From Pseudomonadota bacterium (GTDB lineage: Bacteria > Pseudomonadota > Alphaproteobacteria > Ferrovibrionales > Ferrovibrionaceae): a stretch of 26,785 bases of DNA. The notes under the pieces were generated by a model that saw only the letters and a list, made by a program, of their open reading frames with translations, had not been told where the DNA came from and made no database searches. Every line of letters begins with the position of its first letter. Position 1 is the stretch's first letter. The position numbers were made by a program, and so were the translations under genes. The stretch covers positions 1 to 26,785 of the forward strand of contig JAEYSS010000048.1 of assembly GCA_023434425.1 (NCBI GenBank), given 5' to 3'. Positions 6,837-14,273 of this stretch are shown piece by piece.

Positions 6837-6844
6837 CTAATATT
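6837..6844. repeat. Right target-site duplication (8 bp)
   Basis: CTAATATT, identical to 4832-4839. The stretch 6845-6977 after it holds no gene that I can support. Confidence 0.9.
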
Positions 6845-6854
6845 CCTACTGTGA

Positions 6855-6866
6855 GAACATATGTTC
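6855..6866. promoter_or_regulatory. LexA-like palindrome
   Basis: GAACATATGTTC is a perfect 12-bp palindrome that matches the GAAC-N4-GTTC SOS box known from Gram-positive bacteria. Alphaproteobacterial LexA usually binds GTTC-N7-GTTC, so the match may be coincidental. Confidence 0.25.
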
Positions 6867-6977
6867 GCGTGAATATGTGAAGAGGCACTCACGGACCGGA
6901 AATGCCATCGCTGTTGGACATCGTGGATCGGGAAATCAATGCCTTGGCACATAACGCCAAGGACTTAGGTTGGCTTT

Positions 6978-7090
6978 AACGGGTCAAAACCGGCTCAAAC
7001 GGGATGGAATGGGCCCTAACAGGCCGGAACTGGCCTCGAACGGGACGAAACGGGCCGCCGAATCGGACGAAATGGGCTGTAACGGGACGG
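6978..7090. repeat. Degenerate decamer tandem array, 11 units
   Basis: Eleven consecutive units follow the pattern AAYGGGNNNN, with starts at 6978, 6988, 6998, 7008, 7018, 7028, 7039, 7049, 7061, 7071 and 7081. Nine units are exactly 10 bp, one is 11 and one 12. The AA and the GG are nearly invariant while the last four bases vary. The period is close to one helical turn. It ends six bases before the stop codon of the crotonase gene. A 10-bp period cannot keep a reading frame, so it is not coding. Confidence 0.75.
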
Positions 7091-7095
7091 GAGTT

Positions 7096-7851
7096 TCAGC
7101 CGAACTTCGGCGGCCGCTTTTCGAAGAATGCCGTCATCGCCTCGCGTGCCTCGGCCGACGTCAGCTGGCTGCGGAAATGCTCGCCCTCCGCCGCCATCTG
7201 GCCGGCGACATCGCCCTTGGTCCGCTTCAACAGCTGCTTGGTCAGGCGCATCGCGGTCGGCGGCTTGGCGGCGAGTTTGACGGCGACCGCAGTGGCTTCG
7301 GCCAGCAGCCTGTCGTCAGGGTAAATCGCATTGACGATGCCATACTCCTTCGCGGTCACAGGCGTGAAGGCCTCGCCCAGCATGAAGAGTTCGGCGGCGC
7401 GATGATGCCCGACCATGGCGGGCAGCAGCAGCGAAGATGCTGCCTCGGGCACCAGCGCCAGATTGACGAAGGGCAGGGAGAGTTTGGCGCTCTCGCCGGC
7501 ATAGACCAGGTCGCAATGCAGCAGCATCGTGGTGCCGACGCCGACCGCCACGCCGCTGACGGCGGCGACCATCGGCTTGGATGCCGTGCTGATCGCGCGC
7601 AGGAAACGGAAGACCAGGGTGTTGTCGCCCTGCGGCGGATTGTTGAGAAAGTCCTGCAGGTCGTTGCCCGAGGTGAAGGCGCCGCCATTGCCGGTGAACA
7701 GGATCACGCGCACGGCCGGGTCGGTGTCCGCGGCCTCCAGCGCATCGGCCAGCGTGGCATACATCGCCGAGGTCAGCGCATTCTTCTTCTCTGGCCGGTT
7801 GAAGGCGATGGTCAGGACGCCGCCAGCCTGGGTGGTGAGAATGTCGCTCAT
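7096..7851 (-). CDS. Crotonase-fold enoyl-CoA hydratase/isomerase
   Basis: A 251-residue crotonase-superfamily protein. The substrate-binding start FNRPEKKNALT (17-27), the oxyanion-hole loop FTSGNDLQDF (59-68) and VSGVAVGVGTTMLLHCDLVYA (98-118) are clear. In the active-site stretch PFVNLALVPEAASS only the second acidic position (E136) is present; the position of the first hydratase Glu is N130. This pattern is more like delta3,delta2-enoyl-CoA isomerases than like two-glutamate hydratases, so isomerase activity is plausible. ATG 7851 is used. It is followed upstream by the GNAT gene 12 bp away in the same direction, and both may share transcription with the lyase gene. Confidence 0.88.
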   Translation of the reverse strand: MSDILTTQAGGVLTIAFNRPEKKNALTSAMYATLADALEAADTDPAVRVILFTGNGGAFTSGNDLQDFLNNPPQGDNTLVFRFLRAISTASKPMVAAVSGVAVGVGTTMLLHCDLVYAGESAKLSLPFVNLALVPEAASSLLLPAMVGHHRAAELFMLGEAFTPVTAKEYGIVNAIYPDDRLLAEATAVAVKLAAKPPTAMRLTKQLLKRTKGDVAGQMAAEGEHFRSQLTSAEAREAMTAFFEKRPPKFG

Positions 7852-7863
7852 CGATGCTGCTCC

Positions 7864-8718
7864 CTAGTCGTCGAACAGCAGGATGGCATAGTCGCCGACA
7901 GGGGTGAAGCCTACCGCAGCGTAAGCCGTCAGCGCTGCCGCGTTGTTTTCGGGCGTGAACAACACGCCCAGTGCCGCGCCCTGACGGCGGGCATGATCCA
8001 GCGCCCCGGCCACCACCGCACGGGCATAGCCGCGACTGCGGTATTGCGGCGGGGTCCAGACATTGCCGATCTGCACCGCATCGGGCAGGTGGGCATTGAA
8101 GCAGCAGCCCGCAACCGGCCGGTTGTCGTCGGTCAGGATGAACTGGCTGTTTTCGGCGATCCAGCGCGCCACTTCTTCGGCGGCCTGCTGCGCCAGCGCC
8201 TGCGAGGGTGTCTCGCCGAGGCTCTCGTAGCTGAATTCCTGCCGCCACTCGGCCAGCAGGCCCTGGTCGTCTGCGGTGGCGAGGCGGCACCGCAGCGTCT
8301 GGCCCTGCAGCATCGGCGCCGGCAGTGTGAGGTTGCCGAGCCGCAGGGACATCAGCACTTCGCGCGAGCGCAGTTTGTGATGCGCACCATCGAGCCCAAG
8401 TGCTTCCTGCGCGTCGAGCGCCTGCTGCCAGGGCCCCAGGATGCCGGCCAGCCGCCGGTGGCCGGTCGCCAGAGGCGCCAGCTGCGCGGCATGCTTCGGT
8501 GCGCAGACCACCAGCAGATCGTTCCAGTAACGGGCCGCGACACCGACGATCCGTTTGCCGTCGAAGGCGGCGGCATAGCGGCCGCGATAGGCGTCGCTGC
8601 CCTCGACGATGCCGCTCTGCGCCAGATTGAAGCGCACGAACATCGCCTCGGCGACATGCTCGCGGAGAAAGGCGTCGAGCTGTGGCTGGTCGTCGGGCGT
8701 CAGCAGGCGGGCTGACAT
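7864..8718 (-). CDS. GNAT-family N-acetyltransferase, two-part
   Basis: A 284-residue protein whose C-terminal half is a GNAT domain: FILTDDNRPVAGCCFNAH, then the acetyl-CoA-binding signature QYRSRGYARAVVAGAL (Q/RxxGxG/A type) and the terminal NNAAALTAYAAVGFTPVGDYAI. The first 140 residues resemble a degenerate N-terminal acetyltransferase-like domain (LLTPDDQPQLDAFLREH start), so it may be a tandem GNAT protein with one active site. Substrate unknown. It lies 4 bp from the end of the lyase gene and 12 bp from the crotonase gene on the same strand, so the three are likely an operon. Confidence 0.83.
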   Translation of the reverse strand: MSARLLTPDDQPQLDAFLREHVAEAMFVRFNLAQSGIVEGSDAYRGRYAAAFDGKRIVGVAARYWNDLLVVCAPKHAAQLAPLATGHRRLAGILGPWQQALDAQEALGLDGAHHKLRSREVLMSLRLGNLTLPAPMLQGQTLRCRLATADDQGLLAEWRQEFSYESLGETPSQALAQQAAEEVARWIAENSQFILTDDNRPVAGCCFNAHLPDAVQIGNVWTPPQYRSRGYARAVVAGALDHARRQGAALGVLFTPENNAAALTAYAAVGFTPVGDYAILLFDD

Positions 8719-8722
8719 GATC

Positions 8723-9907
8723 TTACCCCTGCGCCTTGTTCAGTCGCTCGAAGCCCGCCTTCAGGTCGTCGATCAGATCATTCACGTCTTCAAGTCCGAT
8801 ATGCAGCCGGATCAGCTGGCCATGGCCATGCCATTTTTCGGCGGTGCGGACGTTGGCAATGCTCGGCACCGAAATGAGGCTCTCGTAGCCGCCCCAGGAA
8901 AAACCGATGCCGAAATATTCCAGATGATCGACGAATTCGGCGACCGCCGCTTCGCTGTATTTCCTGTCCAGTTCGAACGCAAAGAGTCCGCAGGCGCCGT
9001 GGAAGTCGCGTTTCCAGATCGCATGGCCCGGGTCCTGCGGCAGGCCGGGATGGCGCACGCCGGTCACTTCGTCGCGGCTGCGCAGCCAGTCGGCCACTTT
9101 CAGGCCGCTTTCCATGTGGCGCGGCAACCTGACCGCCATCGTGCGGATGCCGCGCAGGCCCAGATAGACTTCGTCCGGGCCGGCATTGGCGCCGATGGTG
9201 CGCGCGGTGTCGCGCAGGGCGGGCCAAGTGTCCTTGTTGGCGATCACGATGCCCAGCATCGCATCGGAATGGCCGACAATATATTTCGTCGCGGCATGCA
9301 CCGAGAGATCGACACCATGGCTGAAGCTCTTGAAATACAGCGGCGTGCCCCAGGTATTGTCCATCAGCAGCTTGGCGCCATGCTTGTGCACAACGTCGGC
9401 AATCGCCGGCACATCCAGCATTTCGAAGGTCAGCGAACCCGGCGACTCAATGAAGACCAGCGAGGTATTGGGCCGCATCAGCGCGTCCAGCGAGGCCGGA
9501 TCGATCCCGGTCCGGAAATATTCGGTCTCGACGCCGAGCCGCTTCAGCACCGTGTCGCAGAATTGCCGTGTCGGCCCGTAGATGTTGTCGATCACCAGGA
9601 TGTGGTCGCCGGATTTCACCACGCTCAGAATGGCGCCGGAACAGGCGGCAAGACCCGAAGGGTAAGCCATGGCGCGATAACCGCCTTCCAGTTCCGCCAC
9701 GGTATTCTCGAAGGCGTAGGTCAGCGGCGTGCCAACACGGCCGTAGGTCGTCACCTGCTCGTCCTGCGCGCGCGCAGAATAGGTGTCGTGCAGGGCCTTG
9801 AGGCTCGGTTGCAGAATGGTCGAGGCGCGATAGACCGGAATATTGACGGCGCCGTTATGGCCCTCGGGGTCGCGGCCAAGTACGGCAAGCTTGGTTTCGT
9901 CTTTCAT
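8723..9907 (-). CDS. metC: Cystathionine beta-lyase-like PLP enzyme
   Basis: A 394-residue Cys/Met-metabolism PLP enzyme. The phosphate-binding YPSGLAA (82-88), the PLP-ring Asp in LLMDNTWGTP (D183) and the Schiff-base lysine in HAATKYIVGHSD (K208) are all present, and C-terminal FSWGGYESLI is typical of cystathionine beta-lyases of the MetC type. It would cleave cystathionine to homocysteine, pyruvate and ammonia; other C-S lyase activity is possible. ATG 9907 is preferred since GGAG lies six bases upstream; a TTG at 9919 is in frame but unlikely. The ribosome site sits in a small CTCCA/TGGAG inverted repeat. It is divergent from the M20 peptidase gene, with a 111-bp shared upstream region. 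Confidence 0.88.
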   Translation of the reverse strand: MKDETKLAVLGRDPEGHNGAVNIPVYRASTILQPSLKALHDTYSARAQDEQVTTYGRVGTPLTYAFENTVAELEGGYRAMAYPSGLAACSGAILSVVKSGDHILVIDNIYGPTRQFCDTVLKRLGVETEYFRTGIDPASLDALMRPNTSLVFIESPGSLTFEMLDVPAIADVVHKHGAKLLMDNTWGTPLYFKSFSHGVDLSVHAATKYIVGHSDAMLGIVIANKDTWPALRDTARTIGANAGPDEVYLGLRGIRTMAVRLPRHMESGLKVADWLRSRDEVTGVRHPGLPQDPGHAIWKRDFHGACGLFAFELDRKYSEAAVAEFVDHLEYFGIGFSWGGYESLISVPSIANVRTAEKWHGHGQLIRLHIGLEDVNDLIDDLKAGFERLNKAQG

Positions 9908-10018
9908 GGCAGGCTCCAATCTGGAGTCAGACTATTGCAAAGGCTCCCGTCAAAGAGAAGACTTGGCCCACGAGAGTTATGCGGTTCCGCACCCGCGGAT
10001 TGCTTTGGAGACCAGTCG

Positions 10019-11419
10019 ATGACCCGCGCCGCCGCCATTCACGCCGCCACAGCCTATCTCGATGAAGGCGGTTTCCTTGCCGATCTCAGCCGGCGTGTCG
10101 CCATCCCGACCGAGAGCCAGAATCCCGACCGCGCCGGTGCGCTCGGTGACTATCTGGAAAAGGAAATGCGCGGCAGCCTGGAGGCGCTGGGTTTCGACTG
10201 CAGCATCCATCCCAACCCTTCGCCAAAGGGCGGGCCTTTCCTGGTGGCGATCCGCCGTGAAGCCGGCGCGACCAAGACCGTGTTCTCCTATGGTCATGGC
10301 GACGTGATCCGAGGTCAGGATGCGCAATGGCGCAGCGGTCTGTCGCCGTGGCAGATCGTGCAGGAAGGCGAGAAGCTTTACGGCCGCGGCACCGCCGACA
10401 ACAAGGGCCAGCATACCGTCAACATCGCAGCCCTTGCCGCCGTGCTGAAGGCGCGCAACGGCAAGCTCGGTTTCAATGTGGTGCTGCTGATCGAGACCGG
10501 GGAAGAAGTCGGCTCGCCGGGTCTCGATGCATTCTGCAGATCACAGAAAGACAACTGGAAAGCCAACCTGTTCCTCGCCTCGGATGGCCCGCGCCTGTCG
10601 CCGGAACGGCCGACGCTCTATTGCGGCGCGCGCGGTGCGCTGAATTTCGATCTGACCGTGAACCTGCGCGAGGGCGCGCATCACTCGGGCAACTGGGGCG
10701 GGCTGCTGGCCGATCCGGGCATCATCCTGGCCCATGCCATCGCCAGCATCGCCGGGCCTACCGGCCAGATCCGCATTCCCGAATGGGTACCGAAGGAACT
10801 GCCGGCCGGCGTGAAGCGCGCCCTGGCCGATTGCGAAGTCGGCGGCGGCAGCGACGGGCCCCGCATCGATACCTGGTGGGGCGAGCCGGGCCTGACGCCG
10901 GCCGAGCGTGTGTATGGCTGGTGCAGTTTCGACGTGCTGGCCTTCAAGACCGGCAATCCGGAATTTCCGGTCAACGCAATTCCGGGCGTTGCCACGGCGC
11001 ATTGCCAGATCCGTTTCGTGGTCGGGCCGGATTCGTCGCAGTTCCTGCCAGCCCTGCGGCGTCATCTCGATCGCCACGGGTTCCCGCAGGTCGATGTGAA
11101 GCAGGCGCGGGCGGAAATTTTCACCGCCACGCGGCTCGACCCCGATCATCCCTACGTGCATTTCGCGGTCGCCTCGGTCGAGAAGACCATGGGCCGTCGG
11201 CCGGCGCTGCTGCCCAATCTGGGCGGTTCGCTGCCCAACGAGGTGTTTGCCGAAACGCTGGGCCTGCCGACCGTGTGGATGCCGCATTCCTATGCCGCCT
11301 GTTCGCAGCATGCGCCGAACGAGCATATCCTGCTGCCGGTGATGCGCGAGGGACTGGCGATGATGGCCGGCCTGCTCTGGGATCTCGGCGAGCCGGATGC
11401 CACAGTCTTTCCGTCGTAG
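10019..11419 (+). CDS. M20-family metallopeptidase / amidohydrolase
   Basis: A 466-residue M20 peptidase of the longer carnosinase/CPG2-like group. Metal ligands and catalytic residues are seen as H93 in YGHGDV, D127 in GRGTADNKGQ, the Glu pair in ETGEEVGSPG (E162-E163), D189 in LASDGPR and the terminal His in PNEHI. The middle lid domain follows residue 200. Likely substrates are dipeptides or N-acyl amino acids; none can be named. ATG 10019 has GGAG eight bases before it. The frame stays open far upstream, but that part lies opposite the lyase gene and is not coding. No signal peptide, so cytoplasmic. Confidence 0.88.
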   Translation: MTRAAAIHAATAYLDEGGFLADLSRRVAIPTESQNPDRAGALGDYLEKEMRGSLEALGFDCSIHPNPSPKGGPFLVAIRREAGATKTVFSYGHGDVIRGQDAQWRSGLSPWQIVQEGEKLYGRGTADNKGQHTVNIAALAAVLKARNGKLGFNVVLLIETGEEVGSPGLDAFCRSQKDNWKANLFLASDGPRLSPERPTLYCGARGALNFDLTVNLREGAHHSGNWGGLLADPGIILAHAIASIAGPTGQIRIPEWVPKELPAGVKRALADCEVGGGSDGPRIDTWWGEPGLTPAERVYGWCSFDVLAFKTGNPEFPVNAIPGVATAHCQIRFVVGPDSSQFLPALRRHLDRHGFPQVDVKQARAEIFTATRLDPDHPYVHFAVASVEKTMGRRPALLPNLGGSLPNEVFAETLGLPTVWMPHSYAACSQHAPNEHILLPVMREGLAMMAGLLWDLGEPDATVFPS

Positions 11420-11445
11420 GATGAATTCATTCACAGTCTGACGCA

Positions 11446-11916
11446 GTGATAGAACAGGCATTCACACACGTCGGCCCGCTCGGCGGCCTGTTCCTGTGGT
11501 CGTTTCTCGCGTCTACGCTGATTCCGGTTTCGTCGGAAGTGGCGCTGTCGGCCGCGCATGCGATGGCGGCTGCCCCGCCGCTGATTCTCTTTGCCGTAGC
11601 CACAGGCGGCAATGTGTGCGGCGCACTCGTGAACTGGCTGCTGGGGCTGTGGTGCCTGCGTTTTCAGCACCGGCGCTGGTTTCCGGTCACACCCGTGCAG
11701 TTGCAGAAAGCCAGGGGCCGCTTCGCCCGCTGGGGTGGCTGGATCCTGCTTTTCTCCTGGATTCCTGTGGTCGGCGACCCCCTGACCTTCGCCGCCGGGG
11801 CGCTGCGCTATCCTCTGGCCCGATTTTTGATAGTGGTCACTATCGGCAAGGCGGCCCGGTATGCGGCCGTCCTGTGGATAACTGAGCTTGTCTTGCCGAT
11901 TTTTACAGCGTCGTGA
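11446..11916 (+). CDS. YqaA/SNARE-associated-type small membrane protein
   Basis: A 156-residue protein with about four hydrophobic segments and the DedA/VTT-like pattern: FLASTLIPVSSEVAL in the first segment, GNVCGALVNWLLG in the second, and FARWGGWILLFSWIPVVGDPLTFAAGALRYP with the conserved G-x-W-IP-GDP core. It matches YqaA-type members of the SNARE-associated Golgi protein superfamily, some of which are proposed lipid scramblases or transporters. Function of YqaA itself is unknown. The start is GTG 11446, without a clear ribosome site, 26 bp after the peptidase stop. Confidence 0.8.
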   Translation: MIEQAFTHVGPLGGLFLWSFLASTLIPVSSEVALSAAHAMAAAPPLILFAVATGGNVCGALVNWLLGLWCLRFQHRRWFPVTPVQLQKARGRFARWGGWILLFSWIPVVGDPLTFAAGALRYPLARFLIVVTIGKAARYAAVLWITELVLPIFTAS

Positions 11917-11920
11917 TAAT
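11893..11920 (+). promoter_or_regulatory. Candidate aap operon promoter
   Basis: TTGCCG (11893-11898) and GATAAT (11915-11920) are 16 bp apart, at the end of the YqaA-like gene and 55 bp before aapJ. TAATTT at 11917-11922 with an 18-bp spacer is an alternative reading of the same site. Confidence 0.35.
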
Positions 11921-11974
11921 TTTAGTCAGTTCTGCCCAACGCGGAACCAGTCACAACAGGGAAGGGTAATACCA

Positions 11975-12994
11975 ATGAAACTTCTTGCAACGGCCGCTGC
12001 CGCAGCGGCGCTTGTGTTCGTCGCACAGGGCGCTCAGGCTGGCGCCACCTTCGACGCCGTGAAGTCCAAGGGCTTCGTTCAGTGCGGCATGAATGGCAGC
12101 GTCGGCGGTTTCGGCGCGCCGGACGCCAAGGGCGAAATGAAGGGCATCGACGTTGATCTGTGCCGCGCCGTCGCCGCCGCGATGTTCGGCGATGCCAACA
12201 AGGTCAAGCATACCCCGCTGACTGCGCAGCAGCGTTTCACCGCTCTGCAGTCGGGCGAGGTCGACCTGCTCGCCCGCAACACCACGCAGACCCTGACCCG
12301 AGATGCGTCGCTGGGCCTGATCGGCGCCGGTGTGAACTACTATGACGGTCAGGGCTTCATCGTGACCAAGAAGCTTGGCGTCAAAAGCGCCAAGGAGCTG
12401 AACGGCGCCACCGTCTGCGTGCAGCCCGGCACCACCACCGAGCTGAACCTGGCCGACTATTTCCGCGCCAACAAGCTGACCTTCAAGCCGGTCGTCATCG
12501 AAAAGCTGGATGAAGTGGTTGCCGCCTATGCGGCCGGCCGCTGCGACGTCTACACCACGGACATCTCGGGTCTCGCCTCGACGCGCGCGACGCAGCTGCA
12601 GAATCCGGACGATCATGTGATCCTGCCGGAAGTGATCTCCAAGGAGCCGCTCGGCCCGATGGTTCGCCAGGGCGACGACACCTGGCTGGTCGTGGTGCGC
12701 TGGACCCTCAACGCCATGATCGAGGCCGAGGAATACGGCATCACCTCGAAGAATGTCGACGAGATGCTCAAGAGCGACAATCCGAACGTCAAGCGCATCC
12801 TGGGCGTCACCCCGGGCGGCGGCAAGGCGCTTGGCCTCGACGAGAAGTGGGCCTACAACATCATCAAGCAGGTCGGCAATTACGGCGAAAGCTTCGAGCG
12901 CAACGTCGGCAAGGGCAGCCCGCTCAAGCTGGAGCGTGGCGTGAACGCGCTGTGGACCAACGGCGGCCTGATGTACGCCTGGCCGATCCGCTAA
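11975..12994 (+). CDS. aapJ: General L-amino acid ABC transporter substrate-binding protein
   Basis: A 339-residue periplasmic binding protein of the polar amino acid family (solute-binding family 3). A signal peptide (MKLLATAAAAAALVFVAQGAQA) is cleaved after AQA, and the mature protein starts GATFDAVKSKGFVQCGMNG, very typical of AapJ. DVDLCRAVAAAMFGD and DLLARNTTQTLTRD are further AapJ/BztA signatures. It binds L-amino acids, often Glu/Gln/Asp. GGAAGGG about eight bases upstream supports ATG 11975. A stable hairpin separates it from the permease genes. Confidence 0.93.
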   Translation: MKLLATAAAAAALVFVAQGAQAGATFDAVKSKGFVQCGMNGSVGGFGAPDAKGEMKGIDVDLCRAVAAAMFGDANKVKHTPLTAQQRFTALQSGEVDLLARNTTQTLTRDASLGLIGAGVNYYDGQGFIVTKKLGVKSAKELNGATVCVQPGTTTELNLADYFRANKLTFKPVVIEKLDEVVAAYAAGRCDVYTTDISGLASTRATQLQNPDDHVILPEVISKEPLGPMVRQGDDTWLVVVRWTLNAMIEAEEYGITSKNVDEMLKSDNPNVKRILGVTPGGGKALGLDEKWAYNIIKQVGNYGESFERNVGKGSPLKLERGVNALWTNGGLMYAWPIR

Positions 12995-13004
12995 GGGTAA
13001 AGCA

Positions 13005-13035
13005 GGGCAGGCGGTGTACAGGGCGCCGCCTGCCC
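13005..13035 (+). promoter_or_regulatory. Intercistronic hairpin between aapJ and aapQ
   Basis: GGGCAGGCGG (13005-13014) pairs perfectly with CCGCCTGCCC (13026-13035) over an 11-base loop. No T-tract follows. Such hairpins after binding-protein genes usually protect the upstream message or reduce read-through, giving more binding protein than permease. Confidence 0.7.
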
Positions 13036-13081
13036 ATCGCTTTCCGACGCGTATTTAGTTTCTCTTAGCCATGGGGGGCAC

Positions 13082-14272
13082 ATGGCAGATCCGAGAGTAG
13101 ACGGCGCATCCGCGCCGCCCCGGCGTCTGAGTTGGAATGATCCGGATGTTCGTTCTGTCGTCTATCAGGTTGTCGCTGTTGCGCTGGTAGGCATTGTCGG
13201 CTGGTTCCTCGTCAGCAACACGCTGCACAATCTTTCCGTCCGCAACATCTCGACCGGCTTCGATTTTCTCAGCCGCGAATCGGGCTTTGCCATCGGCGAA
13301 TCGCCGATCGAATTCGGCCCGGAAAACACTTACGCCCGCGCCATTCTGGTCGGTGTCCTCAACACCATCCGCGTCGCGGCGATCGGCGTCATCCTCGCCA
13401 CCATCATCGGCACCATCATCGGTATCGCGCGCCTGTCGAAGAACTGGCTCGTCGCCAAGCTGTCGATGATCTATGTCGAGGTGATCCGGAACGTGCCGCT
13501 GCTGCTGCAGTTGTTCTTCTGGTATGCGATCATCACCGAAATGCTGCCCGGCCCGCGCCAGGCACTGAATGTCATGCCCGGCGTGTTCATGTCGAACCGC
13601 GGCATCAAGGTGCCGGCGCCGACCGAGCATTTCGCCTTCGATCTCGCGGCCATCGGTTTCCTGCTGGCCTTCGTTCTGATCTTCATCATGGTCAACCTGG
13701 CCAAGAAGCGGCAGGACGCCACCGGCAAGGCCTTCCCGGTCTATCGGGGCGGCCTTCTGCTCCTGATCGGCATGCCGCTGCTCGGCTGGCTGATTGGCGG
13801 CGCCCCCTGGGAACTCGATATCCCGAAGCTGCAGGGCTTCAACTTTGTCGGTGGCGCCACGCTGACTCCGGAATTCGCCGCCCTGCTATTCGGACTGGTG
13901 CTCTACACGGCGGGCTTCATCGCTGAAGTGGTGCGGTCGGGCATTCAGGCGGTCAATTACGGCCAGTGGGAGGCAGCGAGTGCGCTGGGGCTCAGTCGCA
14001 GCCAGACGCTGCGCCTGATCGTGCTGCCGCAGTCGCTGCGGGTGATCATCCCGCCGATGACCAGCCAGTATCTGAATCTGACCAAGAACAGCTCGCTCGC
14101 GGTGGCGATCGGCTATCCCGACATCGTCTCCATTGCCAATACGACGCTGAACCAGACCGGCCAGGCCATTGAAGGCATCCTGATCATCATGGCGGTGTAT
14201 CTCAGTATCAGCCTGTCGATCTCGTTCTTCATGAACTGGTACAACAAGCATATTGCGCTGGTGGAGCGGTAA
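13082..14272 (+). CDS. aapQ: Amino acid ABC transporter permease
   Basis: A 396-residue membrane protein of the His/Glu/Gln permease family, with the extended first periplasmic loop of AapQ/BztB (NLSVRNISTGFDFLSRESGFAIGES) and the C-terminal cytoplasmic EAA loop EAASALGLSRSQTLRLIVLPQSLR, which docks on AapP. The start follows a GGGGGG-rich ribosome site at 13072-13078. The stop is separated by only one base from the ATG of aapM. Confidence 0.92.
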   Translation: MADPRVDGASAPPRRLSWNDPDVRSVVYQVVAVALVGIVGWFLVSNTLHNLSVRNISTGFDFLSRESGFAIGESPIEFGPENTYARAILVGVLNTIRVAAIGVILATIIGTIIGIARLSKNWLVAKLSMIYVEVIRNVPLLLQLFFWYAIITEMLPGPRQALNVMPGVFMSNRGIKVPAPTEHFAFDLAAIGFLLAFVLIFIMVNLAKKRQDATGKAFPVYRGGLLLLIGMPLLGWLIGGAPWELDIPKLQGFNFVGGATLTPEFAALLFGLVLYTAGFIAEVVRSGIQAVNYGQWEAASALGLSRSQTLRLIVLPQSLRVIIPPMTSQYLNLTKNSSLAVAIGYPDIVSIANTTLNQTGQAIEGILIIMAVYLSISLSISFFMNWYNKHIALVER

Positions 14273-14273
14273 G

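Noticed and set aside
6902..6979. 25-codon frame starting ATG at 6902, ending at the first decamer unit
   Set aside because: No good ribosome site, no recognised family, and too short to separate from chance.
6978..7090. Decamer array as a CRISPR
   Set aside because: Units are 10 bp with no 20-40 bp repeats or spacers and no cas genes nearby.
6970..8715. 581-codon plus-strand frame across the decamer array and two minus-strand genes
   Set aside because: It begins in the non-coding repeat and is antisense to crotonase and GNAT genes.
8609..10018. Upstream extension of the M20 peptidase frame
   Set aside because: It is antisense to the cystathionine beta-lyase gene; the peptidase fold starts at ATG 10019 with its own ribosome site.
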